Below, in pieces: positions 22,501-34,543 of a DNA stretch of 64,000 bases. The notes beneath the pieces are model-generated. The model ran no database searches and was not told where the DNA came from. It saw nothing but the letters and a program-made list of their open reading frames with translations. Location: the NCBI GenBank assembly GCA_015680905.1, contig CM027378.1, positions 2,852,001 to 2,916,000 on the forward strand, written 5' to 3'. Both the position numbers and the translations under genes were made by a program. This DNA is from Coptis chinensis. Lineage: Eukaryota > Streptophyta > Magnoliopsida > Ranunculales > Ranunculaceae. The stretch's first letter is position 1. Each line of letters begins with the position of its first letter.

Positions 22501-24848
22501 ACTAAAAGAAGTAAACTTTAGGAGCACAGGATCATAGATGTTAAATAAAACTAAGTAACACCCATTCTCCCACTAAAGGTCTCCATTCAAGAAAACCTTT
22601 TATCTTATGATAGATAGGACAGTTACTATGTCAATAATGTAATTATCAATAATGTGGAATAAAAATGGTTTTCAAGATTTTGTAGGTTTCGGTATTTAAA
22701 GTTTCGACAAAACCGATATTTTAGCATGGAAATATGGAAATATGTTCTTGGTAGGGCTGGAAATGGAGCGGGTTCGGGTCGGATTTTTACTCAAACTCTT
22801 TACCATATTTGGATCCATCCGAATTCGGGTCGGATTTCGAATATCCATATCTATTAAAAAACACAAAAAAATACACTATTTTAATGATTTTCATATATAA
22901 ATGTAAGATATAAATTAATTTTTAGACATCAAAATATAAATCTTGTTAAAATGATTCGGGTTTTCGGATATTAGGGTCGGATCACAACTCACTTGCATGC
23001 TTCCATAAGTTTATCACCCTTATAGTTATAGTGAGGGGATTTACAATGTATTATTAGATTATACAGGCTATAATATTATGCGCAGATTCTAAATTGCTAA
23101 CTCTCATTTCGTTATTCCCCATCTGTATGGAGGTGTCAGACATTGAGCAATTTTTTTAAGATGGGGTTTGTACCAGGATCCCTGAGTGGCATCTATACAG
23201 ACTTTCAGTCTGATTATTTGACACTAAAAAGAATTTGACTTCACTCTGACATGCTAACTTTGAAAACCCAAAATATATTCTAGGGAGGCGTGTGCTAGGA
23301 TGGGCTAGAAGGTGCATATTAAGTATTAACGTGTTGTCTTTTTTTGTGATTTGCACCTCGGTATACTTGTTCACATTTGTGAGTTAATGCACTAGCTGCT
23401 TTAATGTGTTTGTGCTGTCTAGCCATATTATGTAGGATTCCTCCTGATTAAAGCTTCATGAATCAAATGTATAAAGCTTCATGTGATTGTAGTTGTGCGT
23501 GCCTAAGCTATCTAATGTATAGTTATGAGACATTATACTGAACCCCCAATGCTTTAGTCAAGATCACATGATAGTTGTAGATTATTTGCAAAGTCTCGAT
23601 GTTTTGACTTGAAATGGCCTCTTAAATTTATTTTTACATGTCGAAGTCCATCTGTCGTCATTGTTGGCCAATCTCATAATTGTTTAGGATTAGACTATAG
23701 AAAGTATATTCTTTGGACTCAAAGTTGAAAGAGTTGTGTCTTAGCATGTGGTATTAGTGTTTTTTGTTAATTAACTTGTGAACAATATTCAAAGTAATTG
23801 TGATTGGCCAATCTTTGGACACTTGTATTAACTTTGTATGGTATTAAGTGAAATTCCAACATAATTTATGTAAAGCTTGCTTATATATGTACGTGTTATG
23901 CCATTGTGCTAATTTTTTTAAGCTAATGCTAGATTTGGAAATTTTAAGTGTTCAATTATGGTTTCTCTTGAATGTAATAATTTTAGAGTCTGATGATGCA
24001 TCATAGTGTCATGTTATTGAATGGTGGTGCTGTTTGAACCTTCCAATGTTCTACCTTGAAGGTGATTTTCTGATTTAGGACTTGAAACGAATTGAAATTT
24101 CGATTTCATTCTTGGTTCTTAGTATATATGTTTGTAGGAAATGCATTCCAATGATATGACTACAGTACAGTTGTAGCAAGACAAAGTTTGTATATAACGA
24201 GTAAATAGAGTAGGACCATTGCCAGCATGATTTTGGTTTGTCGTAAACTCTGTTTGCTAAGAATTAATGTCTAATCTTGAGGAGTCTTCTAATCTTTACT
24301 GGTTTCTTAGTTTTACTGTTACCAATTAAGTATTTGCTCTTGCTGATGCGGCAAAGTCCATGTAACTAACTACTTTATTGATGCTATTGTTTTTATGTAG
24401 TTGCAAACATTTCATGGCAGCTCTTGAATCCTTAGGTGTGGAGTGACTTTTGGATTATGGTGGAACTTTGGTTTTTGATCTCGAGCTTATAGTGACAAGA
24501 TTGAACAAGGTTATGATGAATGAAGAAGCTAGGTGTCAAGCCTTCTAATAAGTTGGTAGGCTTCGGTGGTTCATATGTTTGTTGTGTGTTTGAATAGTTG
24601 AAGTTGTATATTTGTCGATTTTTTAAAAATGGAACTAGTTCCACGATAATGGAAATGTAAGTTCGTTTATATTGAAGTTATTGTTTAATGAAAAGATTTT
24701 TTGTTAGCTGCTATTAGTGTTCTTTATACAGGTCAATGGTTATTTTTACTTGCTTGGATTTGTAGTACGGGTTCATTTGCTGTCACAAATATGCTCAATT
24801 TATTTTGAAGAAAAAAAAGGATAAAAATGGACAGTTAATTAAGTCATC
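22501..24848. other. Intergenic sequence, no gene recognised
   Basis: No ORF over 75 codons with recognisable content is present. Around 22745-22985 are GGGTTCGGGTCGG and TTAGGGTCGG phrases, beginning TAGGGCTGGAAATGG, resembling remnants of the insertion type seen at 63238. The remainder is AT-rich and may include an old promoter or 5' intron region of the eS28 pseudogene downstream. Confidence 0.5.
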
Positions 24849-25101
24849 TGTGCTATTGTAAAGTGACACAATAAGAACATTAAATGTGTCACTTTTGGTT
24901 AAATGTGAATCAACTAGTACCAATTGTGTGGCTGAAGGGACACAAATGTTGTGGGACTCAAGACCGAGTTTCATGCTTAATCTCGAGAACCAACACGGTA
25001 CCTATCGTTTTGTATGTCTTAACTCACTCCCTTGTAAACTCACACAATATTTGTTGTGTCACTTTTTAAATGACACAATAAGCCTTCTTTTTTAATAGTG
25101 G
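24849..25101. mobile_element. Probable MITE with short inverted repeats
   Basis: AAGTGACACAATAAG and TGTGTCACTT lie at the left; TTGTGTCACTTTTTAAATG and ACACAATAAG lie at the right. The right end read in reverse begins CACTATTAAAAAAG, which resembles CACTA-type termini, and the left begins with a degraded version. A target duplication could not be fixed. Confidence 0.4.
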
Positions 25102-25472
25102 ATTTGCAAGATTTGGTTGAGAATTTACTGGAAAAATTGATTGTATGCTATTATATTCATAGCAGGAATTCGCTTAAACGGACATGTCCGGTGACGAACA
25201 TGTACTTCGGAAGCTTATATATATAGTGTCTTCCGTTAAACAAGTTAATAAGCCATAAATTAAAAAGTTTTGGACGACACTGTATAAGCTTTCCAAGACA
25301 TTATATAAACTTCCCAAGAACATGTCCATTTAAGAGAAGGCCTGTATTCATAGCATCCTAAATTTGCTGCTGTCTGTGGCTTATTATATTTAGTATTTGG
25401 TTGCTTCCTGGTGATTTTGTTAGTTAAGTTGGAGTAGTCTTCTTATCTTTATCTTTATTGCAGCATTTAATC

Positions 25473-26092
25473 ATGGATTCTGGAGTGAAGTTAGCATCAG
25501 TTGTGAAGGTGATGGGTCGAACATGATCAAGGGGTCAGGTTACTCAGGTGAGAGTGAAGTTTATGGATGATCAAAACCGTCTCATCATGTTCGTTGTGTT
25601 GGCCGGCCACTCCAATGCATCATGTACTTTAATTCCAGTATTCGATATGAATATCGTCTTTTAAGCATTTTAGCATGTTGAAAGATACAAGCATTTTCAG
25701 TTGAATGAAATTGTATTATGAGTACTGTCGACCATTGTAAAACCAGATGTGCTAAATAATGTGAAGGTGTCTCGAAGTTTGAGTCATTATCAAATTTACT
25801 TTGTTTTTGTAATTGTAGATATTTCAATGGATCACATTTGTTATTGATGTTCGATTCATTACTTTCTTTCTGTTTTCCTTAGTTATTGATCTGAAACAGC
25901 TATTCGATTCATTACTTTCTTTCTGTTTTCCTTAGTTATTGCTGGATGGAGAATGGTCTTAACTCTTAATCGAATTCAGAAGCCGTCTAGTATTCATGTA
26001 ATTTCTTATGGCCCATGCAGAAATGTCCGAGGTAGCTAAAGGGGATTTATTTTGGCAGGGTGAGGATAAGGAGCAGGGCTACGCTCGGATGA
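25473..26092 (+). pseudogene. RPS28: Ribosomal protein eS28 (RPS28) pseudogene
   Basis: The ATG at 25473 opens a sequence matching the start of 40S ribosomal protein S28: KLASVVKVMGRT, then SRGQVTQVRVKF and MDDQNRLIM. A TGA at 25524-25526 replaces the conserved glycine after GRT. After RLIM (near 25595) the match stops. The C-terminal half resumes about 420 bases later, directly after a TGCAG acceptor, with a RNVRG-like segment and a decayed end with TGA at 26090-26092. The ATG itself is preceded by TTTATTGCAG, another acceptor, suggesting a 5'-UTR intron. Retained intron-like features argue for a duplicated gene, not a processed copy. Confidence 0.75.
25850..25941. repeat. Tandem duplication inside the eS28 pseudogene
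   Basis: A 39-base unit, TTCGATTCATTACTTTC through CCTTAGTTATTG, occurs at 25850-25888 and 25903-25941 (period 53). The copies are identical by eye, so it is recent. Confidence 0.85.
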
Positions 26093-28324
26093 TATTGTTA
26101 ATTTGGGCTCTGTAGTGCATAGATTGTCTCATTTTGTCATGTGTTTTTTTCTCCAGTATGTGTAAAATTGGTCACAATTCATTGGCTATGTACTTTCACT
26201 TGTTTGTGAACAACTCAAGACATGCAATTGTTTTTAATAGATATCCTTTCCTTGTGTTGTAATTTGGATGATGTTTAGAATGTTTTAGGCATGTTTCATT
26301 CAGGTTTTAAACAGGGAAACCTAGATATACTTTTTATGAAAACAAAAAATAATAAAAAGGAAAAAGAGCATGATTTTGAGAATGTGGAGATATAAGGAGA
26401 AGAAGATCACAGTTTTTAACCGAAATTGTGAACTATTTTCTAGGAGATAAACCACATTAAAACAAAGAATCAATATTCTGATTATGGCCACCAGATTTCA
26501 GTATTGCCATGGAGAACTCTATCTCTCTTAGAAATTGAAATGCTCTTAAGGAGTCGGATGCTAGACTGTTTAAAGTCCGTGAATTAGTCGGCATGAGTTG
26601 TATGTGAAGTGTAATATATTAGATTGATTTTGTAATTTGGTAGATTGTATTTTAAGTATAGGAATATTTAGTTTACCTTAGATAGGCTGTTTCCTTTCTT
26701 TGAGGTATATTGCCTCCTAACTTGGAGAAGTATATACGAGAGAATTATTGTATATGCAAAACTCTGTTTGACATAGTATCAGGAGCAGTTTGATACTGAG
26801 GGAGTTGGTTTTTTTTTTTTTTTTCAAACAGCATAAATCTGTAGTGAGTCCGATGGACATCACTACAAGCGATCAACCAAACTAGTCCCAACACCAACAC
26901 CACAGATCATTGTCCATCAAGACAACTCTACGTTTCCTGCTGGTATTACACTATGAAACCAATTACTCATTATGGTCCCAACTTATGGAGATGCGTATTG
27001 GCGCTCGCAACAAAGTTGGATACCTCACCGGAGAAACAAAAAAACCAATACTTGGAGATCCAAATCTTGGAACATGGATTACTGAAAATCACAAAGTCAA
27101 AAGTTGACTTATTGACTCAATGAGTCCATCGTTGATGCAACGATTTATTTGTCTTCCCACAGCCAAGGAAATATGGGAGGCGGTATCAAAAATCTTCTAT
27201 GATGGATCGGATGAAACATGTATTTTTGAATTGAATCAGAGGTCCTTTAATACCATGCAAAGTGATAGACCTATTGTCAACCTACGACTATAATGAACTT
27301 GTTACTGTTTTCCAGGAAATTGATCACAGGACTATCTCTCAAGAAGAAACTGTTGAAGGGGTGGTCCAGCTGCATTCTGCCATGGCTAGGCTTCAAGTTC
27401 ATATTTTTCTCAGTGGACTTGACTCTGAATTTGGTCAGGTCCGTGGAGAAATCTTACAACAAGACCAAATACTCGATTTAGAGAGTACATATGCATATAT
27501 CAGGAGCGAACACCAACAAAAACAAATAATGGGAGGTTCTCGTCCAATCTCTGAAAGCTCGGCTATGTTGGCTAATCATACTCGACAAAGACCATCATGG
27601 GGCTCTTCAAAGAATCGTAACAATCAAACACCTGGTAAATCTAGCAACCTGGTATGTTCTCATTGTGGTGAAACAGGTCATTCTAAACAGCGATGCTATG
27701 AACTAATTGGCTATCCTGAGTGGTGGGAATTCATGAAGAAACCTCGAAAGAAGATTGCAGGACAAGCTATGGTGGCACCTACCGATGGCGAACAATCACC
27801 ACCCACTGCAAATGTTGCTCACCCAGGTGTTGTTAGCAAGGCTTTTGTATTCTCTACAACTTCTAAGAACAATATTTAGATTATTGATACAGGTGCATCC
27901 GATCATATGACTAGGGATTCCAATCAATTACAACTTTGTTTCCCTTCTCCTCAATCTGTTATCTCCACAGCCAATGGTAGTACCTCTCCCATTACTGGAG
28001 AGGGTCGTTCTATCATCTTATCCACTACTCTCACTTTAGATACAGTTCTTGTTGTTTCATCCCTTGAATATAATCTGTTATATGTTGGCCAAATTACCTC
28101 CACCCTTGCTTGTACTGTAACATTTTGGCCCTCTTTTTGTGTTTTTCAAGACATTCTAACTCTGAAGATTCCTGGTTATGGTGTTAGACGAGGCAAACTC
28201 TACTACTTGGAGTTGACAGAAAATAAGGGGCCGAAATTCAGTCAGGCAAATCAAATTAAAACTAGTAGCAAAGAGGCAGCTCGAACAACCATATGGCTGT
28301 GGCACCGGAGACTAGGACACCTTT

Positions 28325-31200
28325 TGTTACAGCCCGATTTTCTAAACAATTAAAATAAATGAATATTTGAAATATAAATATCTCAAACATCACTATGTTC
28401 AATTGTCTAAAAACCCAGGCTATGACGGGGTGGATACAACACATGTCAAAACCTAAAACCCACATCATAAAGAATCTTAACAACAAAAATCATCTCCAAA
28501 ATTCTCTTTATTACTTTATAAAAAGTCTATCTTCCGTCCCAATAAAACATCAAACCACTCTAAGAATAACAGGTCTTCAACATCATATTTTCATGTCATA
28601 TGAAAAGAAAACTACGTTATTACCTACTTCCAAAAGATCAGACCTAATAAAATAACCTCCCGGACTGCTCCAGGCAAGAATCCAAATCACACGCCGTGGT
28701 TCCACTGCCTTCCACCTGTGTTCCGAAGAACACACCCACGTTGCCAAAACAAAGCAAACATGGGTTAGCAAAAATGGAAATTTGCTGGTATGAGTAGATT
28801 AACCACATAAAACCATTTCAAAACTTTTCTTATCCAACTAACACTTTAACTCTATCATAACCTAATCATTCTCAGCTTGGAAGACAGGTAGTTCCGTCAT
28901 CTCAACCGGCATAGTTCTTCCCAAGCAAAACTTCCATTATCTTAACTCATTTTAATAACTCGTTTTAATATCTAAATACTTGAATTAATTAAAACTTACC
29001 GATATCCACTGCTGTATAAGGGTAGGACCGCGTCCCTGCACAAAAATGTTATTAAGTCCTACCCTCCTGCAAAAGAAAGTTAGAACTTCTATATAACATA
29101 TGTAGATATTATATTAGGTATTCAAAAGTCAACCCAAACACTCGCATAATCAAAGAATACAACTAACCCGCAAGGCGAATACCTTAGTTCCTCTCTAGGG
29201 CAGTCCAAACAATCTGGTCATTCATGGCACATTCAATGAATACCCGGGTCATTTATGGCACATTCAATGAATACCCCTGTCATTTATGGCACATTCAATA
29301 AATGCCCACCTAACATATGACATCAACAGTCATAAAACTAAATTCCAAAACTTGAGGCGTGGAGAGTTCTAAAAGGTTGCGGTAAATTTATTTACGCATT
29401 ATTGAACTTTATTGTATATATCATTTCAGAGAACGAATGAGTATCTTGATAAATGTATTTTTGGTTTACGCGTTATTAGTTTCATGAATGTCTAAGTGTC
29501 ATAACGTTGCATATCACAAAAACTGAAATATCACATAGCAGTTAATACACATACACACGTATATATAGAAAGGTCTTAGCCTAAAGCCAAGTATGCTAAT
29601 AGCCCTAGACCTATCTTAATATCCCAAATCATAATCCGAGTTAAAAGGTCAAATTGGGTCAACTGGTCAAAGTCAACCTTGGTCAACAGTCAACTCTAGT
29701 CAAAGTCAACATGTCATTGTCAAAGTAAAACTGTCGTTTCCATATTCGACAGGTTCAGGGTCATAGCCATGGTTCATGGCTAAGGTCAAAATGCATGGCT
29801 CATGGGCTCATGACATAAGATAATGATTCGGACCCAACTGGCCAAGCCCAAACCTTAGAACCCGAAATTCTAAACATTGAAAGACCCACAAAAAAGATCT
29901 ATTTTAAGTCCTATGGATTGGCCCAAGCAATATTAGAACCGCCCAAAAAACTTGATCGAATCGCCTAAAAACACAACCGAAGTTTGGCGAAAACAAATGG
30001 GAGAAGGCCCAAACAAAACAAACTAAAATCGGGCCCAAAACAAAACAAAAATAGAAATGGCCCAACATAACTAATGTGGTCCGGCCCCTAACAACTTAAC
30101 TAAAATCCGGCCCAAACTAAATTAGATTTCGGCCCACACAAAACCAAAAGTTTTAGGCCCAAAGCCCAAGCCCCAGGCCCAGCCGGCCAACAGTTCATCT
30201 TCTTCCCCAATTCTCTCCTCCACCACCAGCTCGCGCCGGCCACCACCTCTCCCTTCTCCCTCATATCGGTTTGACTCCTTTTGGAAAACCAAACCACTTT
30301 AATAAACGCGAAATCTTCAATTCTTCAATTCTCCATCTTCACCAAAACTAGATCTACAAATTTCGGCCACCATTAATGGTGCTTCAAGCTCCACTCGACA
30401 GCCCCACCCAATCCAACATCAAACATACATCAACAACCCACCAAATCAAACAAAAACTGTTCAAACTATTTTAAAAACGCATAAAAACCCAAGTCCCAGT
30501 ATCACAGTAACGCCATTAACGCCTCCCTCCAAGCTTCACTACCCACATCTCACTACACAACCCAATCACAATACAAAAACGAGTTCAACCAGCCACAAAC
30601 ACACAACAAAAAAAAAAAAAAAACGAGTTCAACCAACCAAGAACAGGACGATTCCATTGTTTTGGCTCGCGACGCCATTAGCGCCCATAAAGCTTGGACA
30701 GTTCAAATGTGAATTTCCTAGCCTCAACAGAGTTTCAACAGTTCTATATCAAATCCGAATTTCACTAGAGTTAGAACAACTCGACAACACGATGCCGAAT
30801 AAAACAAGATGACGAGCAGTATATATAAAAGTAGAAACCGATACACCGATATACGAAAATTATAATTTTCAGTGAAATAGCAAAAATAGCTACTCACCTT
30901 TAGCGCACTTCGACTATCAACCAGCTACCAGGAAAAATCTTCCTTTTCTGTTGTCAGTAAAACTTCTCCCTTTTCTGAAAAACTCTCGCGGTGTTTTTGG
31001 CCAACCCTATCCTGTTTTCTGTTCTGCTCAAAACAAAACCCCCGAAATAGGGAAGAAGGTTTATCCTATAAACCCACGTCTCCTATTTCCACTAACACTT
31101 ATCCTATTTTATTTTATCTATTATCTATTATTATTATTATTATCTTTATTATTATTATTATTATTAGGAAAATAAAAGAATTAAAACACGGGGTGTTATA
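28325..31200. mobile_element. Solo LTR inserted in copia copy A (Tekay/Del-like)
   Basis: Copy B lacks this 2,876-bp block, so its edges are exact. It begins TGTTACAGCCCG and ends CGGGGTGTTATA, and is flanked by the duplication CCTTT (28320-28324 and 31201-31205). Ends of the TGTAACACCCCG type and an LTR of this length fit Tekay/Del chromoviruses. It has no coding sequence, primer site or polypurine tract. The last base pair is TA where CA is expected, probably a mutation. Contains GGTCAAAGTCAAC repeats near 29650-29720. Confidence 0.8.
29217..29309. repeat. Three tandem copies of a 31-bp unit
   Basis: Units at 29217-29247, 29248-29278 and 29279-29309 contain ATGGCACATTCAATGAATAC, with a few substitutions. 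They lie inside the solo LTR. Confidence 0.9.
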
Positions 31201-34093
31201 CCTTTCTTTTGGTTATCTGAGGAAGTTAAAACCACACCTTTTTTCAGTTTTGAATGATTAAGTGTGACACTTGTGAATTGGCTAAGAGCCATTGTATTCC
31301 ATATTTACCAAGTTTGAATAAAAGTTCAGTACCTTTTGCGGTTATTCACTCTAATGTTTGGGCTGCAAAGATCCTTTCTATTTCTAAAGCCTGTTATTTT
31401 GTTACATTTATTGATAAATGCACTAGAATGACTTGGGTGTCTTTGCTTAACAAAACGGGTGATGTATGGTATACACAGCTTTTTAGGAATTTCATAATAT
31501 GGTTAGCACCCAGTAACAAAAACAGATTTGTGTTCTACATGTCTGACAATGGTACTGAATATGTAGATACATCTTTTGGCACATTTCTGAGTCATCTTGG
31601 AATCCGTCATCAGACCTCTTGCACCTATACTCCGCAGCAAAATGGATTGGCGGAGAGGAAAAATAGACAATTGCTGGAAGTGGTTCGTGCATCTCTTTTT
31701 GTCAGGAATATGCCTCGGTTTTATTGGGGAGAGGCTGTGAAATCCGCTGCTTATCTCATTAATCAAACACCCTCTAGAGTTATCAACTTCCAGACCCCAC
31801 CCCAAATAAATGCACTCCTTACTTTCGATTCACTTTCCAAATCTTGAACCACGAATCTTTGGTTGTACTGTATATGCTCACATTCCAAAAAGCCTACGAA
31901 ATAAACTTGATCCATGTGCAAAACGATGTGTGTTTGTTGGCTATTCTGAGTTTCAAAAAGGAGATAGGTGATATGATCCTCAAACCCGAAAACTACATGT
32001 AACTTTGGATGCCTCATTTCGTGAAACGTAACCTTATTACTTTCGGGGGAGTTTCGGACCTTCTCTTTGGGGAGAACTATCTTCAAGAGAATGGTTCACA
32101 AGGAGATGGAGGAGGAGATGAATTTATAGAATTGAATGAATGGCTTGAAATGGCGGTCGACAAGGCTATGAGAGTATTCTGGAATTGAGAGTGATGTGTT
32201 AGTGCAACCAACACCAAAAATAAATGTAGGTGCACCCGATATGGCGAGTCATCATCAATGCCTTCGAGTTGCCTATGTCTACACCGCCAACTGAAGAATC
32301 AACCCAGAATGTCCTTCCTCAGGTAACTTCAAAACCCAGTATTGATGAATCTAATGAAATACATAATTCTACAAAATGTATTGCTCCCAAGTATTCACAA
32401 AGATCAAATAATGGAGTTCCAAAGAAACAATATGAACCTGATCCGAAAGCCATGACCAAGTACCCAATTAGCAACCATACTTCTTCCCATAGATTGTCTC
32501 AATCGTATGCATTTACTGTTAATCAATTATCCACTATATCTATTCCTAGTAGTGTGCAGGATGCATTAGTTGATCCAAAATGGTCAAAGACAATGAATGA
32601 GGAAATGGAGGCGCTACAGAAGAATGCAACTTGGGAACTTGCTCCTTTGCCCAAAGGAAAGAAAACAATTGGATGTAGATGGGTGTTCACGGTGAAACTT
32701 AAAGTAGATGGTAGTATTGATAGGTATAAAGCAAGGTTAGTTGCAAAAGGGTATACACAAAGGTTCGGTTTGATTATCAAGAGACTTTTGCAGCAGTGGC
32801 CAAGATCAACACAATTCGCATTCTTATATCCATAGAAACTAATCGGGATTGGCCTATGCACCAATTTGATGTCAAAAATGCGTTTCTCAATGGAGATTTA
32901 GAGGAAGAGGAGGTCTACATGAATTTGCCATCCACCTGGAGTTAAACATAGTTCCTCATGTAGAGCTAAAGTTTGTAAATTGAAGAAGTCATTGTACGGG
33001 CTGAAACAGTCACCAAGAGTTTGGTTTGGGAGGTTCTCTTCTACAATGAAGGCATTCAGCTATAAACAAAGCAATTCAACCCTTACTTTGTTTATAAAAC
33101 ACAAACAAGGGAAGGTAACAACTTTGATTATTTATGTTGATGATATGGTTCTAACAGGAGATGACCCATGCAAAATAACAGCATTACAAGAGTATTTGGC
33201 TACTAAATTTGAAATAAAGGATCTCGGACAACTCATATATTTTTTGGGAATTGAGGTTGCTAGCTAGATCGAAACGTAGAATTTTTCTTTCACAACGGAA
33301 ATATGTGCTAGATCTTTTGACTGAAACTGGAATGCTTGCTTGCAAACCATTAGAAACACCTATAGAAATAAATCACAAGCTTGGATTTTTTCCATATCAA
33401 GCTCCAGCAGACAAAGGTCGTTATCAGAGGTTAGTTGGAAGATTAATCTATTTGTCACATATGAGGCCGTATATAGTTTGTGCCGTGAGCATGGTAAGTC
33501 AGTTCATGCATGCACCAAGTGAGGAACATATGAATGCAGTATATTGGATCTTAAGATATGTGAAGAATGCTCTAGGAAAATGACTCCTATTCTCAAAAAA
33601 ATGATGTTTATTTCCAACATTGAAGGATACACTGACTCTGATTGGGCAGGGGATCAAACAGATAGAAGATCCACATCTGGGTATTTTACTTTTGTTGAGG
33701 GTAATCTTGTAACCTGGAGGAGTAAGAAGCAAAAAGTCGTGGCCAGATCAAATGCAGAAGCTGAATTCCGTGGTATGGCTCATGATATATACGAGTTGTT
33801 GTGATCAAAGGTGTATTAGAAGACTTGGGAATTGAATATAAACAACCTATGACTCTTCATTGAATTAATAAGGCAGCCATTGAGATTGCACAGAATCATG
33901 TACAACACAATCGCACTAAACATGTTGAAGTTGATCGTCATTTTATCAAGGAGAAACTCGATCACGAGATCATACAGTTTTCATTTAATTTGTCCATTCT
34001 GAAAGTCAATTAGCCGATATATATGCTCACAAAAGCAGTTTCGGGAAGGGTGTTTCATGGTATAATCGACAAGTTGAGCATGATGGATATCTA

Positions 34094-34107
34094 TAGCCGA
34101 TATATAT
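34094..34107 (+). other. Deletion junction with templated filler
   Basis: Copy A jumps from the copia 3' end straight to flanking host DNA, skipping about 410 bases present in copy B (61335-61730). At the join is TAGCCGATATATAT, identical to 34011-34024 about 80 bases upstream. A filler copied from nearby sequence is typical of end-joining repair. Confidence 0.7.
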
Positions 34108-34149
34108 ACTTATTTTTGTTTTTTCTCATTTACATTACTCTATACAAAA

Positions 34150-34345
34150 GTGAGTATATAAAGAAACGCATGCATGGAGTAAATACAACCGACTCAGTAA
34201 CCTCCTTTGTACTTTACTAACCTCCATTGTACTTTAGGATGCTCTACCATCACCTCCATAGTTAGTCCTTGTTTCACAGCACTTGGCGAATGGAGCAAAT
34301 ACAACCGACTCACCAACCTCCTTTGTACTTTAGGATGCTAGCTAC
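34150..34345. repeat. Imperfect tandem duplication upstream of bHLH copy A
   Basis: A unit with AATACAACCGACTCA, CCTCCTTTGTACTTTAGG and CATAGTTAGT occurs at about 34177-34270 and 34293-34375. The phrase GAGTATATAAAGAAACGCA also occurs at about 34151 and at 34487, the latter at the gene's TATA box. The same layout is present upstream of copy B (61760-62000). Confidence 0.75.
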
Positions 34346-34489
34346 CATCACCTACATAGTTAGTTCCTGCTAGAGGACACTAGGACACACTTGACCAGCC
34401 TAGATAACTCTAGCAGTCTCTAGATTACAAATTAAGTTACTTAATTTTTTTTTATCAATTAGTCTATACAAAGTACAACAAGTGATGAG

Positions 34490-34497
34490 TATATAAA
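34490..34497 (+). promoter_or_regulatory. TATA box of bHLH copy A
   Basis: TATATAAA lies 54 bases before the ATG at 34544 and only 15 before the ATG at 34505. With usual plant spacing, transcription would begin near 34520-34525, after the first ATG. This favours the second ATG as the start. Confidence 0.6.
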
Positions 34498-34543
34498 GAA
34501 ACGCATGCGCAGTGAGGGAGAGAGAGCAAAATCAAGTGAACAA

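Larger units (their letters stand above)
26586..34094 (+). mobile_element. Ty1/copia retrotransposon, copy A (3' truncated, interrupted)
   Basis: The 5' LTR (26586-26773) ends CTCTGTTTGACA and is followed by TAGTATCAGGAGC, a degenerate initiator-tRNA-Met primer site. Gag (about 26852-27870) has a zinc knuckle CSHCGETGHSKQRC followed by YELIGYPEWW. The protease reads IIDTGASDHMT after an in-frame TAG where copy B has tryptophan. Integrase is split by a solo LTR at 28325-31200, then continues with CDTCELAKSHC, FIDKCTRMTW, SDNGTEY and QQNGLAERKNR. Reverse transcriptase follows (IGCRWVFTVKLK, YVDDMVLTGDD), then RNase H (GYTDSDWAGD, SKKQKVVARSNAEAE). Several stops and frameshifts break pol. The 3' LTR and polypurine tract are missing. 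Confidence 0.88.

Noticed and set aside
29217-29309. CRISPR-like repeat array
   Set aside because: Three adjoining units without spacers, in a plant LTR; a simple tandem repeat.
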